DNA of 7,763 bases from Chitinophagaceae bacterium (GTDB lineage: Bacteria; Bacteroidota; Bacteroidia; Chitinophagales; Chitinophagaceae): assembly GCA_003167015.1 (NCBI GenBank), contig PMUF01000342.1, positions 1 to 7,763 of the forward strand, given 5' to 3'. This document shows, in pieces, positions 1 to 5,965 of this stretch. The notes under the pieces are model-generated. The model was not told where the DNA came from, searched no databases, and worked only from the letters and a program-made list of their open reading frames with translations. The position numbers were made by a program, and so were the translations under genes. How positions within the stretch are numbered: position 1 is the first letter of the stretch; each line of letters opens with the position of its first letter.

Positions 1-36
1 TCCGGGAAAAGCGGGCTGTGAACGTGGCGAGATAAA

Positions 37-50
37 CGGCCGCGGGGCCG
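37..50. repeat. Small GC-rich hairpin upstream of the rplS promoter
   Basis: CGGCC (37-41) and GGCCG (46-50) form a perfect 5-bp inverted repeat around the loop GCGG. It lies just after a stop codon (TAA, 33-35) that closes a short frame entering from the left edge and reading REKRAVNVAR. That frame may be the C-terminus of an upstream gene, but it is too short to identify. No U-tract follows directly (the next run is A-rich), so it is at best a weak or factor-dependent end signal for whatever lies upstream. Confidence 0.3.
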
Positions 51-67
51 GACAGCCTGGAAAAAAG

Positions 68-99
68 TTTGGATTTTACCCGGGATGTTGCTACCTTTG
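68..99 (+). promoter_or_regulatory. Bacteroidota-type promoter for rplS
   Basis: TTTG at 68-71, a 20-nt spacer, then TAccTTTG at 92-99. This matches the -33 TTTG and -7 TAnnTTTG consensus of the primary sigma factor of Bacteroidota, with spacing in the usual range. Transcription would start about 6-8 nt downstream, near 105-107, giving a 5' leader of about 38 nt before the L19 ATG at 144. It suggests that rplS can be transcribed separately from whatever gene lies to the left. Confidence 0.7.
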
Positions 100-143
100 C
101 CATCCTTAAAAAAGACGCAGGACGCGTCACAAAAATTGAAGTT

Positions 144-509
144 ATGAACGCTGCTGTAGCTTTTGTACACGAGCAACTGACGGGAAAAAAAGAGTTTCCG
201 AAGTTCAAAGCCGGTGATAATGTCACCGTCAACTATAAGATCATTGAAGGCAACAAGGAGCGTATCCAGAGCTTCAAAGGCGACGTCCTCAAGCGTCAGG
301 GCGAAGGGCATACCGCCACCTTTACCGTTCGGAAGATTTCCGATGGCGTAGGCGTAGAAAGGACTTTCCCCCTTTTCTCCCCTAATATCGAGTCTATCGA
401 ACTGAACAAGGTCGGCAGGGTACGGCGCGCCAAACTGTATTTCCAGCGTGAGCGGAGCGGTAAGAGTGCCCGTATCAAGGAAAAGAGACAGGCGGTAGAC
501 CAGGGTTAA
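144..509 (+). CDS. rplS: 50S ribosomal protein L19
   Basis: Encodes a 121-residue protein with the full bacterial L19 pattern: an N-terminal helix (AVAFVHEQL), a stretch matching FKAGDNVTVNYKIIEGNKER that forms the SH3-like core, then RIQSFKGDVLKRQGEG, VGVERTFPLFSPNIESIEL and the basic C-terminal part GRVRRAKLYFQRERSGKSARIKEKR. L19 sits on the large subunit near the 30S interface and contributes to an intersubunit bridge. The frame is open back to a TTG at 69, but family alignment starts at the ATG at 144, and the promoter at 68-99 would place the transcript start after 69, excluding the longer form. There is no clear Shine-Dalgarno sequence, as is normal in Bacteroidota. In many bacteria rplS follows trmD; that gene is not visible here. 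The last residues (QAVDQG) are a short lineage-specific tail. Confidence 0.97.
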   Translation: MNAAVAFVHEQLTGKKEFPKFKAGDNVTVNYKIIEGNKERIQSFKGDVLKRQGEGHTATFTVRKISDGVGVERTFPLFSPNIESIELNKVGRVRRAKLYFQRERSGKSARIKEKRQAVDQG

Positions 510-554
510 TCCGGACCATTTTGTGCCTTCGGGCGGGAATGTTAAATTAAATCC

Positions 555-580
555 TTGTTATCGATTTTCTCGTATCTTTA
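555..580 (+). promoter_or_regulatory. Candidate promoter for tatA
   Basis: TAtcTTTA at 573-580 matches the Bacteroidota -7 element TAnnTTTG except for the last base. It lies 20 nt before the tatA ATG in an A/T-rich intergenic stretch. The only upstream TTG (555-557) is 15 nt away, shorter than the usual spacer, so the -33 part is weak. It would allow tatA to be transcribed independently of rplS. No convincing terminator is visible between rplS and tatA, so read-through from rplS is also possible. Confidence 0.4.
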
Positions 581-600
581 GGTCATTAAAATTTTGTGTT

Positions 601-852
601 ATGGGAGACTTACTCAGTGGACCACATATCATACTCATCTTAGCGGTTGTTCTTCTCTTATTTGGTGGTAAGAAAATTCCTGAACTGATGCGTGGTCTTG
701 GCAGAGGTATCCGTGAATTCAAAGATGCAAAGGATAACGTGCAAAGGGAATTGGAAGACGGTATGAAGGATGACCATAAAGTCAACAGCACTTCATCCAC
801 GCCGACGACGCCTAACAAGCCAGTATCGACCAGTTCTTCCGTCAATAATTAA
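601..852 (+). CDS. tatA: Sec-independent (twin-arginine) translocase subunit TatA/E
   Basis: An 83-residue TatA-family protein. TatA oligomerises around substrate-loaded TatC to let folded twin-arginine proteins cross the inner membrane. Visible parts, in order: a short N-terminus; one membrane helix (about 9-21, HIILILAVVLLLF); the FG hinge (F21-G22); an amphipathic cytoplasmic helix (about 24-41, KKIPELMRGLGRGIREFK); and a polar charged tail that becomes Ser/Thr/Pro/Asn-rich and probably disordered. Length and layout fit the family. The open frame continues upstream to 523, but the ATG at 601 gives the standard TatA N-terminus and follows a candidate promoter. tatC lies 81 nt downstream, which supports a Tat role rather than a stray single-span protein. 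No separate tatB is visible; many Bacteroidota appear to work with TatA plus TatC. Confidence 0.93.
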   Translation: MGDLLSGPHIILILAVVLLLFGGKKIPELMRGLGRGIREFKDAKDNVQRELEDGMKDDHKVNSTSSTPTTPNKPVSTSSSVNN

Positions 853-857
853 GATAT

Positions 858-872
858 TACTCCATTGGAGTA
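858..872. repeat. 15-nt palindrome TACTCCATTGGAGTA
   Basis: Two perfect 7-nt arms, TACTCCA (858-864) and TGGAGTA (866-872), flank a single central T. It begins 6 nt after the tatA stop codon and ends 5 nt before the terminator stem. As RNA it could form a short hairpin (TACTC/GAGTA around a CATTG loop). As DNA it has the symmetry of a dimeric repressor site. The sequence does not distinguish these possibilities, and I do not recognise it as a known operator. Confidence 0.45.
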
Positions 873-877
873 GAGAT

Positions 878-910
878 CCCCGCAAGTTGATTTTGCGGGG
901 TTTTTCTTTT
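878..910 (+). terminator. Intrinsic terminator after tatA
   Basis: CCCCGCAA (878-885) pairs perfectly with TTGCGGGG (893-900) across a 7-nt loop, and TTTTTCTTTT (901-910) follows immediately. This is a textbook Rho-independent terminator for + strand transcripts leaving tatA. It sits 24 nt before the tatC ATG, so tatC must be expressed by read-through or by its own promoter. Confidence 0.88.
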
Positions 911-926
911 ATTTGCAATACTTTTA
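892..926 (+). promoter_or_regulatory. Possible tatC promoter overlapping the terminator
   Basis: TTTG at 892-895 and TActTTTA at 919-926 resemble the Bacteroidota -33 and -7 elements with a 23-nt spacer, at the long end of what is accepted; the last base of the -7 element is off consensus. Transcription would begin around 933, practically at the tatC ATG (934), making the mRNA leaderless. It overlaps the 3' arm of the terminator stem. The call is weak and rests on motif similarity alone. Confidence 0.22.
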
Positions 927-933
927 TACCCCG

Positions 934-1803
934 ATGAGTTTTTTATCTTCTTTCACGAAAATTTTCAGGAGACGTCAGAAAGATGGAACCGGCGAAGAGA
1001 TGTCTTTCGTCGAGCATCTGGACGCATTAAGGTCGCATCTTTTCAGAGCGGCTGTTGCGGTAGCTGCCGGGGCCATCGTCATGGCGATATACAATAAGTT
1101 TATCGTAGAGCGGGTATTGATGGGCCCAACGAACAGCGATTTTGCCACCTATGTTTTTCTTTGCAAAATCAGCCAGCAGCTGGGTCTCCACGGTGCGCTT
1201 TGCATGTCCGAGATCCATGTCAATATGCAGAATACCGAAGTAGCGGGCCAATTCAATATCTACTTCAATGTGATATTGATCGGCGGCTTTATCCTGGCCT
1301 TTCCTTATGTATTCTGGCAGTTCTGGAAATTTACCAAGCCTGCGCTGACGGCTAAGGAATTGAAGAATACGCGGGGGGTGATCTTTTGGGTTTCTCTGCT
1401 GTTCTTCATCGGCATTCTTTTCGGGTACTTTATCGTTGTGCCATATACCGTCAACTTTTTCTCCAACTTTTCGCTCGATCCCAAAATCAAAAATATCTGG
1501 ATGATCAGCAATTATTTCAATACGATCGTTCCTCTCATATTGGGTGCGGGTCTTGCTTTTCAGCTACCCCTGGTGATGTATTTCCTGGCGAAAATCGGGG
1601 TGGTCAGCGCAAGCTATCTGCGCAGGGTGCGGAAGTATGCCATCCTTGTCATAGTGATTGTAGCGAGTATCTTCACTCCGCCTGATATGCTAAGTACGGT
1701 CGTTTGTTCCATTCCTTTGATGTTTTTGTACGAGATCAGCATCCTGCTGTGTGTGAAGGAAGAAAAGCGGCAGAAACGGGATGAAATCCGCGAATGGCAA
1801 TAA
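934..1803 (+). CDS. tatC: Sec-independent protein translocase protein TatC
   Basis: A 289-residue multi-span membrane protein, the Tat subunit that recognises twin-arginine signal peptides. The cytoplasmic N-terminus carries the family signature SFVEHLDALRSHL (24-36), before membrane segment 1 (about 36-55). A periplasmic loop (about 56-105) follows, then segments near 106-127, 147-168, 196-219, 225-240 and 244-263, giving the usual six. The conserved stretch FWQFWKFTKPALTAKE (127-142) lies in the first cytoplasmic loop, and IFTPPD precedes the last segment. The first periplasmic loop is longer than in E. coli and holds two cysteines (C77, C90). The ATG at 934 was preferred over a TTG at 913 and an in-frame ATG at 1000, the latter because it would begin right at the SFVEHL motif. 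gatA starts 15 nt after the stop, so the two are probably co-transcribed. Confidence 0.95.
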   Translation: MSFLSSFTKIFRRRQKDGTGEEMSFVEHLDALRSHLFRAAVAVAAGAIVMAIYNKFIVERVLMGPTNSDFATYVFLCKISQQLGLHGALCMSEIHVNMQNTEVAGQFNIYFNVILIGGFILAFPYVFWQFWKFTKPALTAKELKNTRGVIFWVSLLFFIGILFGYFIVVPYTVNFFSNFSLDPKIKNIWMISNYFNTIVPLILGAGLAFQLPLVMYFLAKIGVVSASYLRRVRKYAILVIVIVASIFTPPDMLSTVVCSIPLMFLYEISILLCVKEEKRQKRDEIREWQ

Positions 1804-1818
1804 TGCCGATACTGAAAA

Positions 1819-3273
1819 ATGGATAAGTTTACTTCGATACAGGATTACCACCGCTTTTTGGCTTCTCATGCCGATGGGTGCCATATGGCCGTCCGACATT
1901 ATCTATCCCGGATCGAAGAAAATGCGAATCTCAACGCTTTCCTGGAAGTATTTGCTGCAGAAGCCTTACAGCGGGCAGCAGCCCTGGATGAGGAGAGGAG
2001 ATCGGGTGTCGCCATGGGAAAGCTGCATGGGGTGGTCGTTGCCCTGAAGGACGTTATCTCTTACAAAGACCATACATTGACGGCAGGATCGCGGATCCTG
2101 TCGGGTTTCAAGGCTATCTATCATGCCACGGTGGTCGAAAAGCTGCTGGCGGAAGGAGCCATTATCATAGGAAGGAACAATTGCGACGAATTTGCCATGG
2201 GGTCCACCAATGAGAACTCGGCCTACGGGAAGGTGCTGAATGCCCGGGACCTGACGCGGGTACCGGGGGGCTCTTCCGGCGGGTCAGCAGTCGCGGTGCA
2301 GGCCGATCTTTGCATGGTCAGCCTGGGGAGCGATACAGGCGGGTCCGTCCGTCAGCCGGCTGACTTCTGTGGCATTATTGGTCTGAAGCCCGGTTATGGG
2401 CGGATATCGCGTTATGGATTGATCGCCTATGCCAGTTCATTCGACCAGATAGGGATCTTTGGGCGGACTGTGCCGGATGTAGCCCGGGTACTCGAGGTGA
2501 TCTCGGGACCCGATGAATTCGACAGTACGGTGGCAAGATCTGCGGCTGTTGTATCGGATAAGAGCCATGCGGCAGGAGGCCAGCCGGGTAAAGATAGCCT
2601 CAACCGAAAATACCGGATCGCTTATTTTAAGGAGGGTCTGGACCACCCGGGCCTGGACCCGGAAATGCGGGAAGCCATTCTGGAGCGTCTCGGGCAATGG
2701 GAATCGGCCGGCCATACCATACAAGCCATTGATTTTAAATTATTTGATTATATTGTCCCTACCTATTACGTATTGACGACGGCAGAAGCCTCTTCCAACC
2801 TGGCCCGATTCGACGGCGTCCGTTATGGCTATCGGACAGCCAGTAGAGACCTTGAATTAACAGAGTTTTACAAACGAACCCGTTCGGAGGGGTTCGGGCG
2901 AGAGGTTAAGCGACGTATCTTATTGGGTACCTTTGTGTTAAGCGCCGGTTATTATGATGCGTACTTCACCAAGGCCCAGCAGGTGAGGAGATTGCTGGTA
3001 GAGCATACCGACCTAATATTCAATGACTTCGATATCCTTGTTCTCCCGACCTCCCCCACCACCGCCTTTCCCATCGGGGAAAAGATGAGTGATCCTATTG
3101 CTATGTATCTCGCTGATATTTATACTGTTTACGCAAACCTGACCGGAATTCCCGGTATTTCCCTCCCGCTTTTTACCCACACAAATGGCATGCCTTTTGG
3201 TGTTCAAGCCATGACAAGTCGATTTAATGAGTTATCTTTGCTTCAGTTCTCGCATCAGATGATGCAGCAATAA
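1819..3273 (+). CDS. gatA: Asp-tRNA(Asn)/Glu-tRNA(Gln) amidotransferase subunit A
   Basis: A 484-residue amidase-signature protein. GatA hydrolyses glutamine and passes the ammonia to GatB, which amidates misacylated Glu-tRNA(Gln) or Asp-tRNA(Asn). The Lys-cisSer-Ser triad is visible: K77 in VVALKDVI, S152 in PGGSSGGSAVA and the nucleophile S176 in SDTGGSVRQP. These sit at a constant offset of two from the well-known S. aureus residues 79, 154 and 178. GatA-specific features beyond a generic amidase include NCDEFAMGSTNENSAYG (121-137) and the C-terminal GIPGISLPLF...GMPFGVQ. Length is normal and the frame is intact. The ATG at 1819 gives the expected N-terminal helix (FTSIQDYHRFL...HYLSRI). 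gatB and gatC are not in the window, which is common because Gat genes are often scattered. Close spacing to tatC suggests shared transcription rather than shared function. Confidence 0.95.
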   Translation: MDKFTSIQDYHRFLASHADGCHMAVRHYLSRIEENANLNAFLEVFAAEALQRAAALDEERRSGVAMGKLHGVVVALKDVISYKDHTLTAGSRILSGFKAIYHATVVEKLLAEGAIIIGRNNCDEFAMGSTNENSAYGKVLNARDLTRVPGGSSGGSAVAVQADLCMVSLGSDTGGSVRQPADFCGIIGLKPGYGRISRYGLIAYASSFDQIGIFGRTVPDVARVLEVISGPDEFDSTVARSAAVVSDKSHAAGGQPGKDSLNRKYRIAYFKEGLDHPGLDPEMREAILERLGQWESAGHTIQAIDFKLFDYIVPTYYVLTTAEASSNLARFDGVRYGYRTASRDLELTEFYKRTRSEGFGREVKRRILLGTFVLSAGYYDAYFTKAQQVRRLLVEHTDLIFNDFDILVLPTSPTTAFPIGEKMSDPIAMYLADIYTVYANLTGIPGISLPLFTHTNGMPFGVQAMTSRFNELSLLQFSHQMMQQ

Positions 3274-3443
3274 AGTCCTACGAAAATCCTACTCTATGTG
3301 ACTGAGAGATGTGAAGCGATGCAATTAATCCGTTTTTTTCATTGGCTTGAATTAGCCGACTAACTATCTCCCGGAATTCCGTTCCTATGAAAGATTGTAA
3401 ACGCCAATATAGGTTGTTTACCATCTTTAAAGCGTTGGACAAC
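3274..3443. other. Intergenic region between gatA and the transglycosylase gene
   Basis: 170 nt with no gene. It contains a 4-bp inverted repeat (GGCT 3342-3345, AGCC 3352-3355) after a T-run at 3332-3338. The T-run lies on the wrong side for a + strand terminator. Near its right end CAtcTTTA (3422-3429) loosely resembles a -7 element, with a TTG at 3395-3397 spaced 24 nt away, so it could drive the transglycosylase gene, but the match is poor. An in-frame ATG at 3387 would extend the next protein by 19 residues; I judged it unlikely. Confidence 0.35.
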
Positions 3444-4559
3444 ATGTACAACAGAAGGCTTTTATTGTTGAGCGTCACCGTCTTGGCTTCAAGTTGGATG
3501 CCCCCCACCATGGCCGGCGTTCCCGCAGGGGAAAATGCCGCTTTTTTCCACCCCCTGGCCGATACCGGCAGGGTCATTGGGGCGAATTCTGTCTCCACGA
3601 ACGTCGACCACGACAATGCTCAGCATTATCTTTTTTCCGAGCTCTTCCTCGCCACCTCGATCGGCGGAACCAATGGCGCCAGGTTGAATCCCAAGGCCTT
3701 GAATTTCGTCGAAGATTATATCAAGGAGAATTGGGAGGAACTACAGCTGGTACGCAGCACTGGCGGCCCCTACTTCAATGTGATCGAAAACATCCTGGTG
3801 CAATACGATCTTCCCAAGGAGCTGAAATACCTCGCGGTCATAGAATCCGACTTAAAATCATCGGCCCGGTCACGGGTGGGTGCGGCGGGTCCCTGGCAAC
3901 TCATGCCTCAGACGGCCCGGGATCTGGGACTGAAGGTCAACCGGAATGTGGACGAGCGCCGGAATTACTATAAGAGTACCCGCGCGGCAGCCCTCTATCT
4001 CCGAGATCTATATAATCAATTGGGAGACTGGCTGCTGGTCATTGCGGCGTATAATTCCGGAACGGCCAATGTCTATCATGCCATCCACCGCAGCGGCAGT
4101 CGTAATTTCTGGGACCTGCAATATTACCTCCCGGTGGAATCGCGGAATCATGTCAAGAAATTTATCGGCACACAATATGTCTTTGACGGTCAGGGCAGTG
4201 TCACCACACTGACCCGCGACGAAGCCACTGAGCAGTTGTCCGGTTCGGCCATGTATGTCTTTCACCGTCAATTGAATGAGGCTGAACTGAACAACGCCAA
4301 AACCACTGCCATTTCCGGGAAATTCCTTGCCGCGGTCATTGCCAGGTATACCCTGATGGACGAGGCCACTTTTTCCCGGTACAATCCGGATTTTGACAAG
4401 ATCATGGCCAGCAACAACAATAGTTATGACCTGAAGCTGCCTTCGGACAAAATGGGATTGTTCGAAGCCAATAAGTATGAGATCCTTAATGAATCGGTAC
4501 AGCAGCTGGCAGACCAGGCCAATGCCCGCGCCGAAGGCCAGGGGCTGGTCGTAAAATAA
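3444..4559 (+). CDS. Lytic murein transglycosylase, SLT/MltD-like (GH23)
   Basis: A 371-residue exported enzyme expected to cleave the MurNAc-GlcNAc bond of peptidoglycan, forming 1,6-anhydroMurNAc ends. The N-terminus (MYNRRLLLLSVTVLASSWMPPTMAG) is a signal peptide with cleavage probable near residue 24. The SLT domain covers roughly residues 108-235: the catalytic E134 is in AVIESDLKSSARS, followed by GAAGPWQLMP (146-155), the YYKSTRAAALYL helix, and AAYNSG (201-206), all family hallmarks. Residues about 295-350 match the spacer that in MltD-type proteins precedes LysM repeats (YNPDFDKI...YDLKLPSDK), but the protein ends about 20 residues later and no LysM is evident. The ATG at 3444 puts the signal peptide at the very start; the upstream ATG at 3387 would place 19 mixed residues before it. 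It converges with pabB, with 11 nt between the stops. Confidence 0.88.
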   Translation: MYNRRLLLLSVTVLASSWMPPTMAGVPAGENAAFFHPLADTGRVIGANSVSTNVDHDNAQHYLFSELFLATSIGGTNGARLNPKALNFVEDYIKENWEELQLVRSTGGPYFNVIENILVQYDLPKELKYLAVIESDLKSSARSRVGAAGPWQLMPQTARDLGLKVNRNVDERRNYYKSTRAAALYLRDLYNQLGDWLLVIAAYNSGTANVYHAIHRSGSRNFWDLQYYLPVESRNHVKKFIGTQYVFDGQGSVTTLTRDEATEQLSGSAMYVFHRQLNEAELNNAKTTAISGKFLAAVIARYTLMDEATFSRYNPDFDKIMASNNNSYDLKLPSDKMGLFEANKYEILNESVQQLADQANARAEGQGLVVK

Positions 4560-4570
4560 AATGAAGCGGA

Positions 4571-5965
4571 TTATTGGCCAAGCGCCCGTCTGATGCCTTC
4601 CGCCTTGATGAGGCATTCTTCGTATTCTGCCTGGGGATCGCTGTAAAAAGTGATGCCGGAGCCTACCAGATAAGAAAGATATTGGTGGTCACGGTTGAGC
4701 AACAGGCTTCTGATCACTACATTAAAATCAAAATCCCCGTTAGGGGTGACGTAACCGACGGCACCGGAAAAAATACCTCGCGGCGACCGTTCGTATTGCC
4801 CGATCAACTCCACCACTTTATGTTTGGGGGCGCCGGTCATGGACCCCATGGGAAAAGTTGCCCTGATCATATCTGTCCAATACTCATCCGGCGCCGCACG
4901 GCCTGTGATGGTGGAGATCATCTGGAATACCTGCGGAAAGGGATAAATGCCATACAGCTCGTCGACGCTGACGGAACCGGGCAGACAAATCTTCGACAGG
5001 TCATTGCGTACCAGGTCGACGACCATAACGTTCTCCGACCGGTCCTTCCGGCTGTGGAATAGTTGGCGGCCGCTGGCCTCGTCAGCCGATAGATCGTCCG
5101 GGTACCGGGGAGAAGTCCCCTTAATAGGCTGAGAGATCAGCATATTGCCCGTCTTTTTCAGATAACGTTCGGGGCTGGCGCAAAGAAGATATCTTTCGCC
5201 GAGCCGGTAAAAAGTTGCAAAAGGATTAGGGGAAGCCTGGCTGAGGGACCACCAGGTGCTGAGCGGATCAGGGCAGGCCGGGCAGGAAAAGAATTCCTGG
5301 CAAAAATTGATCTCATAGCAATCACCCCGGAGAATATGCCGCTGCAGGTGCCTGACGGTGTCCAGGTACTCTTCCCGGGTAAAGCGGGGGGTGAAAAGAG
5401 GGATGGGGATTGGTGAGCGCTCCGGGGCCGCTGTGTCGCGGATCTGGTTCCAGATGGCCTCGTGGTCGTTTTGGAAGCTGCCGACCCGGATGTGGCCGGA
5501 ATGCAGCTCTATGAGTATTTCAGGAATAAAAAAGAAAAGGTCAGGGAAACCGATGTTATCGGCAGAAGACCCCGTCGGGGGAATCGCGTCGGCCGGGGGT
5601 GCGGATAACCCATCCGGGAGGATAGTGCTGGCGGCCGGAACTGCCGGGGAGCGAGGTTCGGTCTCCCGGGCCAGGTCATAGCTGAAATGGCCGAACAGCC
5701 ATTCCCGGCGGGCGGCTGACCAGGCTTTCAAGGTGGAAAAGGCATCCCCCGCAGGACACTCCAGGGTATCGACGGCGTTTACGGCCAGCAGGCATTCGAC
5801 AGTAGCAGGAATGCCTGCTTCTGCCCGATAACCGTGGTTGTCCAAAAAGCAACAGATGCCGACCTGGGAGGCCCATGTCAGCATCTGTCGTTTAATCCAT
5901 TGAAAATTCGTAATGGGGAATGAAACGAAGCTTCTTTCCCCTGGCAGGCAGGGATCAGAAATCAT
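4571..5965 (-). CDS. pabB: Aminodeoxychorismate synthase component I
   Basis: A 464-residue chorismate-binding enzyme. PabB converts chorismate plus ammonia, supplied by the PabA glutaminase, to 4-amino-4-deoxychorismate, the precursor of p-aminobenzoate for folate. The motif PIKGTSPR (280-287) carries Lys282, equivalent to the E. coli PabB Lys274 that attacks chorismate; anthranilate synthases have Ala here (PIAGT), so pabB is favoured over trpE. Other active-site stretches are SENVMVVDLVRNDLSKIC (310-327), FPMGSMTGAPK (371-381) and GSGITFYSDPQAEYEE near the C-terminus. The N-terminal half (FPITNFQWIKRQMLTWASQ) has the form usual in Bacteroidota. Residues about 101-138 are a Pro/Ala/Ser-rich insertion. 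The ATG at 5965 overlaps the upstream stop as ATGATTTCTGA, suggesting translational coupling; an ATG at 5992 is the alternative start. No pabA or pabC lies in the window. Confidence 0.92.
   Translation of the reverse strand: MISDPCLPGERSFVSFPITNFQWIKRQMLTWASQVGICCFLDNHGYRAEAGIPATVECLLAVNAVDTLECPAGDAFSTLKAWSAARREWLFGHFSYDLARETEPRSPAVPAASTILPDGLSAPPADAIPPTGSSADNIGFPDLFFFIPEILIELHSGHIRVGSFQNDHEAIWNQIRDTAAPERSPIPIPLFTPRFTREEYLDTVRHLQRHILRGDCYEINFCQEFFSCPACPDPLSTWWSLSQASPNPFATFYRLGERYLLCASPERYLKKTGNMLISQPIKGTSPRYPDDLSADEASGRQLFHSRKDRSENVMVVDLVRNDLSKICLPGSVSVDELYGIYPFPQVFQMISTITGRAAPDEYWTDMIRATFPMGSMTGAPKHKVVELIGQYERSPRGIFSGAVGYVTPNGDFDFNVVIRSLLLNRDHQYLSYLVGSGITFYSDPQAEYEECLIKAEGIRRALGQ

Noticed and set aside
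525..534. GCC-TTCG-GGC mini-hairpin after rplS
   Set aside because: The stem is only 3 bp and no T-run follows, so I do not call a terminator.
523..600. N-terminal extension of tatA from an upstream TTG
   Set aside because: The extra 26 residues are unlike any TatA N-terminus and would overlap the candidate promoter. The ATG at 601 gives the standard protein.
3233..3240. TATCTTTG, an exact -7 promoter motif inside the end of gatA
   Set aside because: It encodes conserved-looking GatA residues (LSL) and has no TTG at -33 spacing, so it is likely chance. It could still be a weak promoter for the transglycosylase gene.
4008..4616. 202-codon frame on the - strand opposite the transglycosylase C-terminal half
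   Set aside because: The + strand carries clear SLT motifs over the same bases. The antisense product has no family features and overlaps the pabB 3' end in another frame.
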